In this document: positions 23,882 to 32,156 of the stretch, piece after piece
Layout: each line of letters opens with the position of its first letter
How positions within the stretch are numbered: the stretch's first letter is position 1
NCBI GenBank assembly: GCA_036419695.1
Contig: CP143946.1
Location: forward strand, 724,501 to 788,500
From: [Clostridium] symbiosum
Lineage (GTDB): Bacteria; Bacillota; Clostridia; Lachnospirales; Lachnospiraceae
Length of the DNA stretch: 64,000 nucleotides
Direction: 5' to 3'
Made by a program: the position numbers and the translations under genes
The notes under the pieces: generated by a model
The model's database searches: none
What the model saw: the letters and a program-made list of their open reading frames with translations, nothing else
Told to the model about the DNA's origin: nothing

Positions 23882-25817
23882 GAGCAGGAATATTGCATTT
23901 AATTTAGCAGTGGTATTTGTCTGTTTTGCTGTCTTCCAAAGTGTTCTGCTGACCGGCATTATGGTTGGCAGCGGCGTTCTGACAAGGGCAAAGCAAAATG
24001 AGTACAGGATTTTTTCCGAGAAGGTAAACGGACAGAAGAATAATCTGGAAAACGAGATGGAGAATATCTGGACGAATTTCGAGTATGATACGGAACGGAT
24101 GAGCCGTTATCTCGAAAGCATGGATAATCCGGACATTTCCGGGCGGGAAAACGAGGTATTGGAAGCTCTGGCTCCGACGGTGCTGGATGCACTCTTCCAT
24201 ACGAAGACCACGGGAGCATTTCTGATATTGCCGGATGAGGGAAAAACGGATAATTCTCTGGCCGCGCTCTATTTCCGGAATAATAACCCTGAGAAGGCGG
24301 GAGAGGATAATGCCAACGTCTATATGCTGACAGGTCCCTGGAACGTGGCCGAGACAATGGAGATTGCAACAACCGCAAACTGGAGTTTCAGGCTTAATTT
24401 GACTGACGGCAACCGGAATTTTTTCGATAAACCGTATGAAGCCGCAATGAAGTACGGACGCTCGGGATGGCTGGGATACTGGAGCCTTCCCTTCAGGGTA
24501 AATCCACAGGATGAGGAGGTTATCACGTATTCCATCCCCCTGTTCGGCGACGATGGTAAAGTGGCGGCGGTGTTCGGAGTTGAGATATCAGTTAACTATA
24601 TGTACAGCTTTCTGCCGGCAAATGATCTGCAGTCCAACGGTTCTTATGGTTATGCCATTGCAACCGGTTCGATGGAGGATGGGCTTGAACTCTCCGTCAC
24701 CCATGGAGCCGTACAGAAGCGGATGCTGGACCAAGGGGGACCGCTTAAACTGGAATGCCTGGATGAGCAGAACGGTATTTACCGTCTCTTAAATCACAAC
24801 AGCAATCATGGAATATATGCCTGCATCAGCCAGATGGGCATGTATTACCATAATACGCCATTTGAGAATGAGGGATGGTACCTGATGGGGATGATGGAGG
24901 AACCGGTCCTGCTTCATTTTCCGAAAAAGATAGAAAAAATACTGGTATATGCGCTTGTAATGTCGACAGCCATCGGTCTTATTATTGCGGTATTTGTCAG
25001 CATGTGGTTTACAAGGCATGCGAAACTGATGGAGCTGTCCGAACTTCCTTTAGGAGTTTTTGAGATACGTTCCCACTCGGGTGGCGTGTTTATGACGAGC
25101 CAGGTTCCGGGACTCCTTGGTCTGACCCGGGAGCAGGAACGGAATTTCACCAGAGATAAGACAAAGTTTGCGGAATTCTTAAAGAACCTTGAGAGTTCCG
25201 GCGAAGACGGTATTTTCAAAGTGAATAATAAGGCCGGCGGCCGGTGGCTTAAAATCACCCGCAGATCCGCAGACGGTACGGTCCGGTGCGTTGTCGAAGA
25301 TGTGACAGATGAGGTTCTGCAGACAAAGGCGCTTAAGGTAGAACGTGACAGAGACGGGTTGACGGGAGTTAAAAACAGGTTGGCTTTTGAAAAGAAGATG
25401 GAACACATCCGGGACGATTTTGACGGCACCGGGAAAATAGGCTTTGTCATGTGTGATTTAAATGATTTGAAAAGCGTCAATGACAGATACGGCCACGATA
25501 TGGGCGATGAATATATCCGGACAGCGGCCAAAGCCATCCAGGATGCCTTCCCAAGCGGCCGGGTCTACCGGATAGGCGGAGACGAATTCGCCGTATACCT
25601 GGAAGAAAGCGATGCCGCAAAAGCGGTGGATGGAATCGGAACGATTAAGAAATTAATGGAAGAGTACAGCCGGACCAGAGAATTCAATGCATCCATTGCG
25701 TCAGGATACGCCTTTTACACTCCGGGCCGCGATATGGGGCCGAAGGATGTGCTGTCCAGGGCGGATGCCTATATGTATCGGAATAAACGAAGGCTCAAGG
25801 GAAAAACACAGAGGTGA
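23865..25817 (+). CDS. Membrane-bound diguanylate cyclase with extracellular Cache-type sensor domain
   Basis: A 650-residue protein. Transmembrane helix 1 lies at residues ~10-33. An extracellular region of about 325 residues with Cache-like phrases (SGWLGYWSLPFRV, VITYSIPLFGDDGKVAAVFGVEIS) follows. Helix 2 lies at ~363-386, then a short PAS-like linker and a C-terminal GGDEF domain with intact RIGGDEFAVYLEE (GGDEF at 571-575) and DRDGLTGVKNR. It should make cyclic di-GMP from two GTP. No RxxD inhibitory site precedes GGDEF, so product inhibition may be absent. It is translationally coupled to the upstream binding lipoprotein. A truncated palindromic repeat follows the stop. Confidence 0.88.
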   Translation: MGKKIRSRNIAFNLAVVFVCFAVFQSVLLTGIMVGSGVLTRAKQNEYRIFSEKVNGQKNNLENEMENIWTNFEYDTERMSRYLESMDNPDISGRENEVLEALAPTVLDALFHTKTTGAFLILPDEGKTDNSLAALYFRNNNPEKAGEDNANVYMLTGPWNVAETMEIATTANWSFRLNLTDGNRNFFDKPYEAAMKYGRSGWLGYWSLPFRVNPQDEEVITYSIPLFGDDGKVAAVFGVEISVNYMYSFLPANDLQSNGSYGYAIATGSMEDGLELSVTHGAVQKRMLDQGGPLKLECLDEQNGIYRLLNHNSNHGIYACISQMGMYYHNTPFENEGWYLMGMMEEPVLLHFPKKIEKILVYALVMSTAIGLIIAVFVSMWFTRHAKLMELSELPLGVFEIRSHSGGVFMTSQVPGLLGLTREQERNFTRDKTKFAEFLKNLESSGEDGIFKVNNKAGGRWLKITRRSADGTVRCVVEDVTDEVLQTKALKVERDRDGLTGVKNRLAFEKKMEHIRDDFDGTGKIGFVMCDLNDLKSVNDRYGHDMGDEYIRTAAKAIQDAFPSGRVYRIGGDEFAVYLEESDAAKAVDGIGTIKKLMEEYSRTREFNASIASGYAFYTPGRDMGPKDVLSRADAYMYRNKRRLKGKTQR

Positions 25818-25823
25818 AAATTT

Positions 25824-25963
25824 CCTGAGGTATGAGAACGCCGCCGGATAGTCATTCTCCAGATTCCCCCTTACCTCAACCTATAAACGGGACTGAAGAC
25901 TCATATCCAACCTCCTGCTCCCCCGTCCGCCGTCTCCCAGAGGCGTCCTCGCATCTCAATTAA
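25824..25963. repeat. Long palindromic intergenic repeat, truncated copy F
   Basis: About 140 bases with the family's left end CTGAGGTATGAGAACGCC and right end CGTCCTCGCATCTCAATTAA. The block ACGGGACTGAAGACTCAT lies between them. The inner arms and loop seen in copies A and D are missing, as expected from an internal deletion. It lies between the diguanylate cyclase stop codon and the rplJ promoter. Confidence 0.75.
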
Positions 25964-25972
25964 AAAATCCCC

Positions 25973-26001
25973 TTGACAAATCCGAATAAATATGGTATTT
26001 T
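25973..26001 (+). promoter_or_regulatory. Promoter of rplJ-rplL
   Basis: TTGACA (25973-25978), 17-base spacer, TATTTT (25996-26001), immediately before the L10 leader. Confidence 0.6.
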
Positions 26002-26009
26002 ATCTTAGT

Positions 26010-26132
26010 GTTAACTGCCGAAGACAGCAGGTGCCGTGAGGCATAAGGTTAAAACGCCTGCCGAGGGAACATACCATATTAAATGTGTAAGTTTGCGCCT
26101 CTTTGTCTTCACGGATAAAGAGGCTTTTTATT
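26010..26132 (+). ncRNA. Ribosomal protein L10 leader with terminator
   Basis: The sequence AACTGCCGAAGACAGCAGGT, then GTGCCGTGAGGCATAAGG and AACGCCTGCCGAGG, is the conserved L10 leader that binds L10(L12)4. It ends in a terminator-like hairpin (GCCTCTTT / AAAGAGGC with TTTTTA). Excess L10-L12 complex is known to stop expression of rplJL through such leaders. Confidence 0.88.
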
Positions 26133-26177
26133 GGTTGTCGATGAAGAGCCCGCGAAGCGGACTTTTCGTTGTTTGAT
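26131..26177 (+). repeat. Post-terminator hairpin repeat, copy 1
   Basis: TTGGTTGTCGATGAAGAGCC, then CGCGAAGCGGACTTTTCG and TTGTTTGA. It directly follows the T-run of the L10-leader terminator and has relatives at 29709 and 34481. AAGAG/CTTTT can pair around CGCGAAGCG. Confidence 0.65.
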
Positions 26178-26263
26178 ACCGGTAGGATGCGATGAGCATT
26201 TTATGGGTCGTCAAATACGTTTACCAGGCGGTTAGATTAAATAATACAGGAGGTAAACCATTC

Positions 26264-26752
26264 ATGGCAAAAGTTGAATTAAAACAGCCGGTTGTAGCTG
26301 AAATTTCTGAATTATTCAACGGTGCTAAGACAGCAGTAGTCGTTGACTACCGTGGTCTGACTGTAGAGCAGGATACACAGCTCCGTAAACAGTTAAGGGA
26401 AGCAGGCGTTTCTTATAAAGTATATAAGAACACGATGATTCGCTTTGCTGCTAAGGGAACTGCATTCGAAGCTTTAGAGCCTAATCTGGAAGGACCTACA
26501 GCTTTAGCTGTATCCAAAGAAGATGCAACAGCACCGGCAAGAATTTTAGCTGAATTCGCAAAGAAAGCAGACAAGTTGGAGATCAAAGGTGGTATTGTTG
26601 AAGATACTTACTACGATGCAAAGGGAATGCAGGTTATCGCAACCATCCCGTCCAGAGAAGTTCTTCTTGGAAAACTGCTTGGAAGCATCCAGTCCCCAAT
26701 TACCAACTTTGCTCGCGTTATCAATCAGATCGCAGAGTCCAAAGAGGCATAA
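26264..26752 (+). CDS. rplJ: Ribosomal protein L10
   Basis: A 162-residue protein starting MAKVELKQPVVAEISELFNG. It contains the RNA-binding region TAVVVDYRGLTVEQDTQLRK and a C-terminal helix (VINQIAESKEA) that carries L12 dimers at the base of the stalk. The ATG at 26264 is behind ACAGGAGGTAAACC; a longer frame begins at 26192 inside the leader and is rejected. It is preceded by the L10 leader and followed by rplL. The usual contiguity with rplA is broken by the sensor pair upstream. Confidence 0.97.
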   Translation: MAKVELKQPVVAEISELFNGAKTAVVVDYRGLTVEQDTQLRKQLREAGVSYKVYKNTMIRFAAKGTAFEALEPNLEGPTALAVSKEDATAPARILAEFAKKADKLEIKGGIVEDTYYDAKGMQVIATIPSREVLLGKLLGSIQSPITNFARVINQIAESKEA

Positions 26753-26867
26753 TTTCCATCCGGGAAATCAAGACGGAAAGAATTGTAAAGCTGCTTAGGG
26801 CAGCAGAGACAGCACAGAAAAGCTGTGCATAAATATTAAATAGTAAAATTACAGGAGGAACATTAAA

Positions 26868-27239
26868 ATGGCAAAATTAACAACAGCTGAATTTATCGAA
26901 GCTATTAAAGAATTATCCGTATTAGAATTAAACGACTTAGTAAAAGCATGTGAAGAAGAGTTTGGTGTATCCGCAGCAGCAGGCGTTGTAGTTGCAGCAG
27001 CAGGCGCAGCAGAAGCAGTAGAAGAGAAGACAGAATTTGACGTAGAGTTAACAGAAGTTGGCGCTAACAAAGTTAAAGTTATCAAAGTTGTTCGTGAAGC
27101 TACAGGCCTTGGCTTAAAAGAAGCTAAAGAAGTAGTTGACAGCGCTCCTAAGGCTGTAAAAGTTGGCGTTTCCAAAGAGGAAGCAGAAGACTTAAAGGCA
27201 AAATTAGAAGCAGAAGGCGCAAAAGTTACATTAAAATAA
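26868..27239 (+). CDS. rplL: Ribosomal protein L7/L12
   Basis: A 123-residue acidic stalk protein. The N-terminal dimerisation domain (TTAEFIEAIKELSVLELNDL) is followed by an Ala/Gly hinge (VVVAAAGAAEAVEE). The C-terminal factor-binding domain has VKVIKVVREATGLGLKEAKE, which recruits elongation factors. Codon use is strongly biased, as expected for a very highly expressed gene. It follows rplJ after 115 bases with AGGAGGAAC before the ATG, and a hairpin follows it. Confidence 0.97.
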   Translation: MAKLTTAEFIEAIKELSVLELNDLVKACEEEFGVSAAAGVVVAAAGAAEAVEEKTEFDVELTEVGANKVKVIKVVREATGLGLKEAKEVVDSAPKAVKVGVSKEEAEDLKAKLEAEGAKVTLK

Positions 27240-27269
27240 TTTTGCAATCCAGCTTAATTTGCATTACAA

Positions 27270-27316
27270 TAAAAGAGTCTGTGGCGTGTGGTTTCCATGC
27301 GTTGCGGGCTCTTTTG
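27270..27316 (+). terminator. Terminator-like hairpin after rplL
   Basis: AAAAGAGTC and GGCTCTTTT form a stem around a long loop, with a short T-run, 30 bases behind rplL. Confidence 0.55.
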
Positions 27317-27383
27317 GCGTTACCGGGCACAAAATAACAGTGACCCTTTGAGGTTCTTATGTATAGATGACAGGAGGGCGGAT

Positions 27384-28022
27384 ATGGAAGAGTATGATAA
27401 AATTGTGGATAATCTGCGGGAAAATTTGAAGGATTGTGAATATGTCCTGATTGGAATCGGAGCCGAATGGGGAAAAGCGAAGGAATCCGATGTAAAAGAG
27501 GCATACCGGGCCTTATACAGGCTGACGGAGGGAAAAGATTATTTTATCGTGACAACCGTGACGGACGGCCGGATTTTTCAGAGTCCCCTGAATGCGGAGA
27601 GGATTACGGCTCCCTGCGGTAATGTGAACTGGTTCCAGTGCCGGGATGCATGTACGAAGGATATCTGGGAAAAGGATGAGATTGCGGCCGGCCTCTGTCC
27701 CCATTGCGGGGCTCCTCTGATCGGCAATACGATAGAGGCGGAACACTATATCGAGGAAGGTTATCTGCCGGGGTGGAACCGGTATAAGGAGTGGCTTGCA
27801 GGAACGCTAGGCCACCGTCTGCTGGTACTGGAGCTGGGGGAAGGTTTTAAGACCCCGACCGTAATACGCTGGCCGTTTGAAAAAACGGTATTCTTTAACA
27901 GGAAGGCGCAGATGTACCGGGTGAATGCAAAACTCGCCCAGGTTTCGGAGGAAATAAGGGAGAGAGCTGTACCGGTTGCCGTCGATTCATTGGAATTTAT
28001 CGTGAAATGTGCCGATAAATGA
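27384..28022 (+). CDS. Divergent Sir2-like protein with zinc ribbon
   Basis: A 212-residue protein that resembles the sirtuin fold but with altered motifs. VLIGIGAEWGKAKESD occupies the place of the GAGxS NAD loop, and TTVTDGRIFQS that of the TQNIDGLH loop. APCGNVNWFQC and CPHCGAPL supply a Cys4 zinc site. LGHRLLVLELGEGFKTPTVI resembles the late GTSL region. The catalytic His of deacetylases is not evident in the HG position (PCG here), so activity may be ADP-ribosylation-type or absent. The ATG at 27384 follows AGGAGGGCG. It stands alone between rplL and ung. Confidence 0.6.
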   Translation: MEEYDKIVDNLRENLKDCEYVLIGIGAEWGKAKESDVKEAYRALYRLTEGKDYFIVTTVTDGRIFQSPLNAERITAPCGNVNWFQCRDACTKDIWEKDEIAAGLCPHCGAPLIGNTIEAEHYIEEGYLPGWNRYKEWLAGTLGHRLLVLELGEGFKTPTVIRWPFEKTVFFNRKAQMYRVNAKLAQVSEEIRERAVPVAVDSLEFIVKCADK

Positions 28023-28116
28023 TTGTGAATGCTCCACGACTGTGATAAAATTTGTTAAGAAGGCTGTGGAAGTATACCGCAGTACCGACAAAATATGAGA
28101 CAGGAGTGCATGATAC

Positions 28117-28791
28117 ATGGGAGCGATCAGCAATGACTGGCTTGTGCCTCTCGGGGCCGAATTTAAGAAGCCATATTATAAAAAATTATATGAGACAGTA
28201 AAGCATGAATATCAGACAAGGGCCGTTTATCCGGATGCCAATGATATATTTAATGCGTTTGATTTTACACCTCTTGGCAAGGTCAAGGTGGTAATACTGG
28301 GACAGGATCCCTATCACGGCCCGGGACAGGCACACGGCCTGTGTTTTTCGGTAAAGCCGGATGTGGAGATACCGCCGTCCCTGGTCAATATCTATCAGGA
28401 GCTTCAGGAGGACCTGGGCTGCTATATCCCTAACAACGGATACCTTAAGAAATGGGCGGAGCAGGGCGTTATGCTGCTCAATACGGTGCTGACCGTACGG
28501 GCGCATCAGGCCAACTCCCACAGGGGAATCGGCTGGGAAGAATTTACCGATGCAGCCATAAAGATTCTGGCGGAGCAGGACCGGCCGATGGTGTTTATTC
28601 TTTGGGGAAGACCGGCCCAGATGAAAAAACCGATGCTTACGAATCCAAAACACTTGATCCTGGAGGCGCCGCACCCGAGCCCGCTGTCTGCGTACAGAGG
28701 ATTTTTCGGCAGCAAACCTTTCAGCAAGACGAATGAATATCTGAAAGAAAATGGTTTGGAACCAATAGACTGGCAGATTGAAAATATATAG
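28117..28791 (+). CDS. ung: Uracil-DNA glycosylase, family 1
   Basis: A 224-residue enzyme of normal length. The water-activating motif VVILGQDPYHGPGQAHGL (Asp ~64) and the minor-groove intercalation loop HPSPLSAYRGFFG (His ~186) are intact. NTVLTVRAHQANSH lies between them. It removes uracil from DNA to start base-excision repair. The ATG lies behind ACAGGAG. uppP follows after 15 bases on the same strand, so the genes are probably co-transcribed though functionally unrelated. Confidence 0.97.
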   Translation: MGAISNDWLVPLGAEFKKPYYKKLYETVKHEYQTRAVYPDANDIFNAFDFTPLGKVKVVILGQDPYHGPGQAHGLCFSVKPDVEIPPSLVNIYQELQEDLGCYIPNNGYLKKWAEQGVMLLNTVLTVRAHQANSHRGIGWEEFTDAAIKILAEQDRPMVFILWGRPAQMKKPMLTNPKHLILEAPHPSPLSAYRGFFGSKPFSKTNEYLKENGLEPIDWQIENI

Positions 28792-28806
28792 TGGAAAGGA
28801 AAAAGC

Positions 28807-29646
28807 ATGAGTTTTGTAGAAATTTTAAAGGTCATCGTGCTGGGAATTGTGGAAGGATTCACGGAATGGCTTCCTATCAGCAGCACCGGCCATATGATTT
28901 TGGTGGATGAGATTATTCATCTCGATGTCAGCGAGGCATACCGCGAAGTATTCATGGTGGTGATTCAGCTGGGAGCCATCCTGGCGGTGCTTGTTCTGTA
29001 TTTTCACAAGCTGAATCCGTTCTCCAGCCGAAAGTCGGAAGCCCAGAAGAGAGGGACGCTGCGGCTTTGGGCAAAGATTATTGTGGCCTGCATTCCGGCA
29101 GCGGTGGTGGGGCTTCCTCTTGACAATTTTATGAACAAGCTGCTGAACGGTTATGTGGTATCGGCTATGCTGATTATCTACGGCGTATTTTTTATCCTGC
29201 TGGAGAAAAGGAATCAGAATGCCAGGTTCCCGATTGACCGCGTGACACAGATTTCTTTTCAGACGGCTGCCATCATCGGCTGCTTCCAGGTACTTGCGTT
29301 GATACCAGGCACCTCCCGTTCGGGAGCTACCATCCTGGGAGCCATGCTCATCGGCTGTTCGAGGGGCGCTGCGGCCGAGTTCTCATTTTTCCTCGGAATC
29401 CCGGTTATGTTCGGAGCCAGCCTCTTAAAAATTGTGAAATTCTTTATCGAAGGCGGAGCTTTTAAGGGATATGAAGTATTCTACCTGCTTCTTGGCATGA
29501 TGATTGCCTTTGCCGTGTCGGTATATTCGATTAAATTCTTAATGGGATATATCAGACGTCATGATTTCAAATTCTTTGGTTATTACAGGATTATACTTGG
29601 ACTTATTGTTTTATCTTATTTCGGCATCTCGGCACTGGCATCTTAA
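28807..29646 (+). CDS. uppP: Undecaprenyl-diphosphate phosphatase
   Basis: A 279-residue polytopic protein (formerly BacA). Both conserved half-repeats are present: EGFTEWLPISSTGHMIL (residues ~17-33) and IPGTSRSGATILGAML (~166-181). They hold the active-site Glu, Ser and Arg residues. It dephosphorylates undecaprenyl diphosphate so the lipid carrier can be reused for peptidoglycan and polysaccharide synthesis, and over-production gives bacitracin tolerance. The ATG follows TGGAAAGGAAA. A terminator follows. Confidence 0.96.
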   Translation: MSFVEILKVIVLGIVEGFTEWLPISSTGHMILVDEIIHLDVSEAYREVFMVVIQLGAILAVLVLYFHKLNPFSSRKSEAQKRGTLRLWAKIIVACIPAAVVGLPLDNFMNKLLNGYVVSAMLIIYGVFFILLEKRNQNARFPIDRVTQISFQTAAIIGCFQVLALIPGTSRSGATILGAMLIGCSRGAAAEFSFFLGIPVMFGASLLKIVKFFIEGGAFKGYEVFYLLLGMMIAFAVSVYSIKFLMGYIRRHDFKFFGYYRIILGLIVLSYFGISALAS

Positions 29647-29650
29647 ATTT

Positions 29651-29709
29651 GATTCACGGATACGGAAGGAACTGCGCTCTGGGCACGTTTCTTCCCTGTC
29701 CGTGATTTT
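29651..29709 (+). terminator. Terminator after uppP
   Basis: ATTCACGGATACGG pairs imperfectly with CCCTGTCCGTGAT across a loop, followed by TTTTTG. Confidence 0.6.
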
Positions 29710-29757
29710 TGTTGAGTGGCAATGAAAAGTTCTCGAAGCGTGCTTTTCGTGTTCCGA
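29709..29757 (+). repeat. Post-terminator hairpin repeat, copy 2
   Basis: GTTGAGTGGCAATGAAAAG, then TTCTCGAAGCGTGCTTTTCG. GAAAAG/CTTTTC forms the stem around CGAAGCG. It begins at the T-run of the uppP terminator, the same placement as copies 1 and 3. Confidence 0.65.
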
Positions 29758-29904
29758 CGTAAGATAACGTCGGGCGTCCGAATCCGGTTCGGGAGCTGCG
29801 GGAGTGCGGCTCTTAATTCTTTTTCATGTTTGCAATTCTGATGGCGGCGGCCGTTGCATATATTGATTAATAATGGCGGCGGAAGGCAGAAGAGGGAAGC
29901 GCAT

Positions 29905-30696
29905 GTGAAAAGAAAAGTGTTTTTGCTGATGCTCACAATGGTGATGGATGTATTTCTGGCCTGTTTTTGTTTTTCGGCAGTCAGAGATTTTGTTTCAGCT
30001 TACGGAAACAGGACAGGAGTGCAGGCATCGGCAGAGCCGGATGAACCGGATTCCGCAGGGCAGGGGAAGGAAAAACAAAAAGAAAAGCAGAAGGAAAAGC
30101 AAAAAGGCGTGGAGAAAGAGACGCAGCCGGGACAACAGAATGAAAAACTGCTGGCTCTGACGTTTGACGACGGCCCTCATTCCATTTATACGAAAAAGCT
30201 GCTGGACGGACTCAGACAGAGAGGGATAAAAGCCTCCTTTTTTCTGGTCGGAGAAAACATACCGGGCAATGAAGAACTGGTGAAACAGATGGCGGAAGAC
30301 GGACATCTGATTGGAACACACTGTTACAGCCACGTGGATTTGACGAAGAGAACCACGGAGGCCGCCTGTGCCGACATTATCAAGACGAATGAGATGATAA
30401 AGGCAATTACAGGCAGTGCGCCCGAGTACATCAGGCCGCCGTACGGGATATGGAATGATGAGCTGGAGGAGTGCGTCAGGATGACACCGGTTTTCTGGGA
30501 TATCGACACCCTGGACTGGAAGAGCCAGAACTCGCAGAAGGTGCTCAAACACATCTGCAAAAACGTGGGAAAACACGAAGTAATCCTGCTGCACGACGTG
30601 TTCGGAACGTCGGTGGATGCGGCGCTTGCGGCCATTGACACTTTGACGAAGCAGGGCTATACTTTTGTTACAGTGGATGAACTGCTGATTGATTAA
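29905..30696 (+). CDS. Polysaccharide deacetylase (NodB domain), membrane-anchored
   Basis: A 263-residue protein. An N-terminal hydrophobic segment (~4-28) anchors or exports it, and a Lys/Glu/Gln-rich linker (~45-75) follows. The NodB catalytic domain starts at LALTFDDGPHSIYTKKLLDG (metal and catalytic Asp-Asp). It continues with GTHCYSHVDLTK (metal His pair), RPPYGIWN and EVILLHDVFG. Such enzymes remove N-acetyl groups from peptidoglycan or other cell-surface glycans and often raise lysozyme resistance. The start chosen is a GTG behind AGAGGGAAG; the frame further upstream runs through repeats. rarA follows 15 bases later. Confidence 0.88.
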   Translation: MKRKVFLLMLTMVMDVFLACFCFSAVRDFVSAYGNRTGVQASAEPDEPDSAGQGKEKQKEKQKEKQKGVEKETQPGQQNEKLLALTFDDGPHSIYTKKLLDGLRQRGIKASFFLVGENIPGNEELVKQMAEDGHLIGTHCYSHVDLTKRTTEAACADIIKTNEMIKAITGSAPEYIRPPYGIWNDELEECVRMTPVFWDIDTLDWKSQNSQKVLKHICKNVGKHEVILLHDVFGTSVDAALAAIDTLTKQGYTFVTVDELLID

Positions 30697-30711
30697 GGAC
30701 AGAGGGATACT

Positions 30712-32034
30712 ATGGATTTATTTGATTATATGAGAAGCAACACGATGGAGAAGGAGGCGCCGCTGGCCTCCAGGCTCCGCCCTGCCACACTGGATGAGGT
30801 GGTTGGACAGAAACATATTATAGGGAAGGACAAACTGCTGTACCGGGCGATCAAGGCGGATAAGCTCGGTTCCATTATTTTCTACGGCCCTCCCGGAACC
30901 GGAAAGACTACGCTCGCCAAGGTAATTGCAGGCACGACCAGCGCCAGGTTCAGGCAGCTTAACGCAACCGTGGCGGGAAAGAAGGATATGGAGCAGGTCG
31001 TGCAGGAAGCGAAAGATGCGCTGGGGATGTACGGACAGAAGACGATCCTGTTTGTGGATGAGATTCATCGTTTTAATAAGAGCCAGCAGGACTATCTGCT
31101 CCCCTTTGTGGAGGATGGTACGCTGCTGCTGATCGGAGCGACGACGGAGAACCCTTATTTTGAGGTCAACGGTGCTCTTATTTCACGTTCCAGGATTTTT
31201 GAACTGAAGCCGTTGGAAAAAGAAGACATCTACGAACTGCTGAAACGGGCGGTTTATGATAAGGAAAAGGGAATGGGAAGCTACAAAGCGGACATTTCCG
31301 AGGATGCCCTGAATTTCCTGGCGGATATGGCGGGAGGCGATGCCAGGGCGGCCTTAAACGCGGTGGAACTGGGAGTGCTGACGACCGAACGGTCGGAGGA
31401 CGGACTGATTCACATCACTCTGGACGTAGCCCAGGAGTGTATTCAGAAACGTGCGGTGCGCTATGACAAAGGCGGAGATAATCACTATGACACGATTTCT
31501 GCATTTATTAAGAGTATGAGGGGATCTGATCCGGATGCCGCCGTTTATTATCTCGCAAAGATGCTCTATGCGGGCGAGGACATTAAATTTATAGCGAGAA
31601 GAATTATGATCTGCGCATCCGAGGATGTGGGAAATGCCGATCCGCAGGCTCTTGTAGTGGCCGTCAATGCGGCTCAGGCCGTAGAGCGGCTTGGAATGCC
31701 GGAGGCCAGAATCGTACTTTCCCAGGCCGTCACCTATGTGGCCAGCGCACCGAAAAGCAATGCGGCCTGCGTGGCGATTGAAGAGGCGGAGGCAGCCGTG
31801 CGGAATACTGCGGCGGCTCCCGTGCCGGTACACCTCCAGGACAGGCATTATCAGGGGGCGGAGAAGCTGGGGCGGGGACTTGACTATAAGTATGCCCACA
31901 GTTATCCGAATCACTATGTAAAACAACAGTATCTGCCGGACGGACTGGAGGGAGCCTCCTTCTATCGGCCTACAGAAAACGGCTATGAGAAAAAGATCGG
32001 GGAATGGCTTCGCTTTTTAAAGGAATCCGAATAA
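30712..32034 (+). CDS. rarA: Replication-associated recombination protein RarA (MgsA family AAA+ ATPase)
   Basis: A 440-residue AAA+ protein. Residues PLASRLRPATLDEVVGQKHI open the domain. Walker A GPPGTGKTTLAK lies near residues 59-70, and Walker B FVDEIHRFNKSQQDYLLPFV follows. Sensor 1 is GATTENPYFEVN. The C-terminal tetramerisation domain contains GSDPDAAVYYLAKMLYAGED. RarA works at stalled replication forks together with SSB and RecA. The ATG is preceded by AAGGACAGAGGG. It follows the deacetylase closely and precedes rho, which has its own promoter. Confidence 0.96.
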   Translation: MDLFDYMRSNTMEKEAPLASRLRPATLDEVVGQKHIIGKDKLLYRAIKADKLGSIIFYGPPGTGKTTLAKVIAGTTSARFRQLNATVAGKKDMEQVVQEAKDALGMYGQKTILFVDEIHRFNKSQQDYLLPFVEDGTLLLIGATTENPYFEVNGALISRSRIFELKPLEKEDIYELLKRAVYDKEKGMGSYKADISEDALNFLADMAGGDARAALNAVELGVLTTERSEDGLIHITLDVAQECIQKRAVRYDKGGDNHYDTISAFIKSMRGSDPDAAVYYLAKMLYAGEDIKFIARRIMICASEDVGNADPQALVVAVNAAQAVERLGMPEARIVLSQAVTYVASAPKSNAACVAIEEAEAAVRNTAAAPVPVHLQDRHYQGAEKLGRGLDYKYAHSYPNHYVKQQYLPDGLEGASFYRPTENGYEKKIGEWLRFLKESE

Positions 32035-32040
32035 AAAAAT

Positions 32041-32068
32041 TTGCAATTTTCCAAAAATGGTATATAAT
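32041..32068 (+). promoter_or_regulatory. rho promoter
   Basis: TTGCAA (32041-32046), 16-base spacer, TATAAT (32063-32068), starting 6 bases behind the rarA stop codon. It leaves a leader of about 85 bases before rho, rich in A and T. Confidence 0.65.
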
Positions 32069-32156
32069 AAGAAGACAAGAAAAGTAATTCCGACGTTTCT
32101 TATTTCTTAATAATCCCCAATAAAAAATCAAAACTTAACAAATCAAGGAGAGTTGT

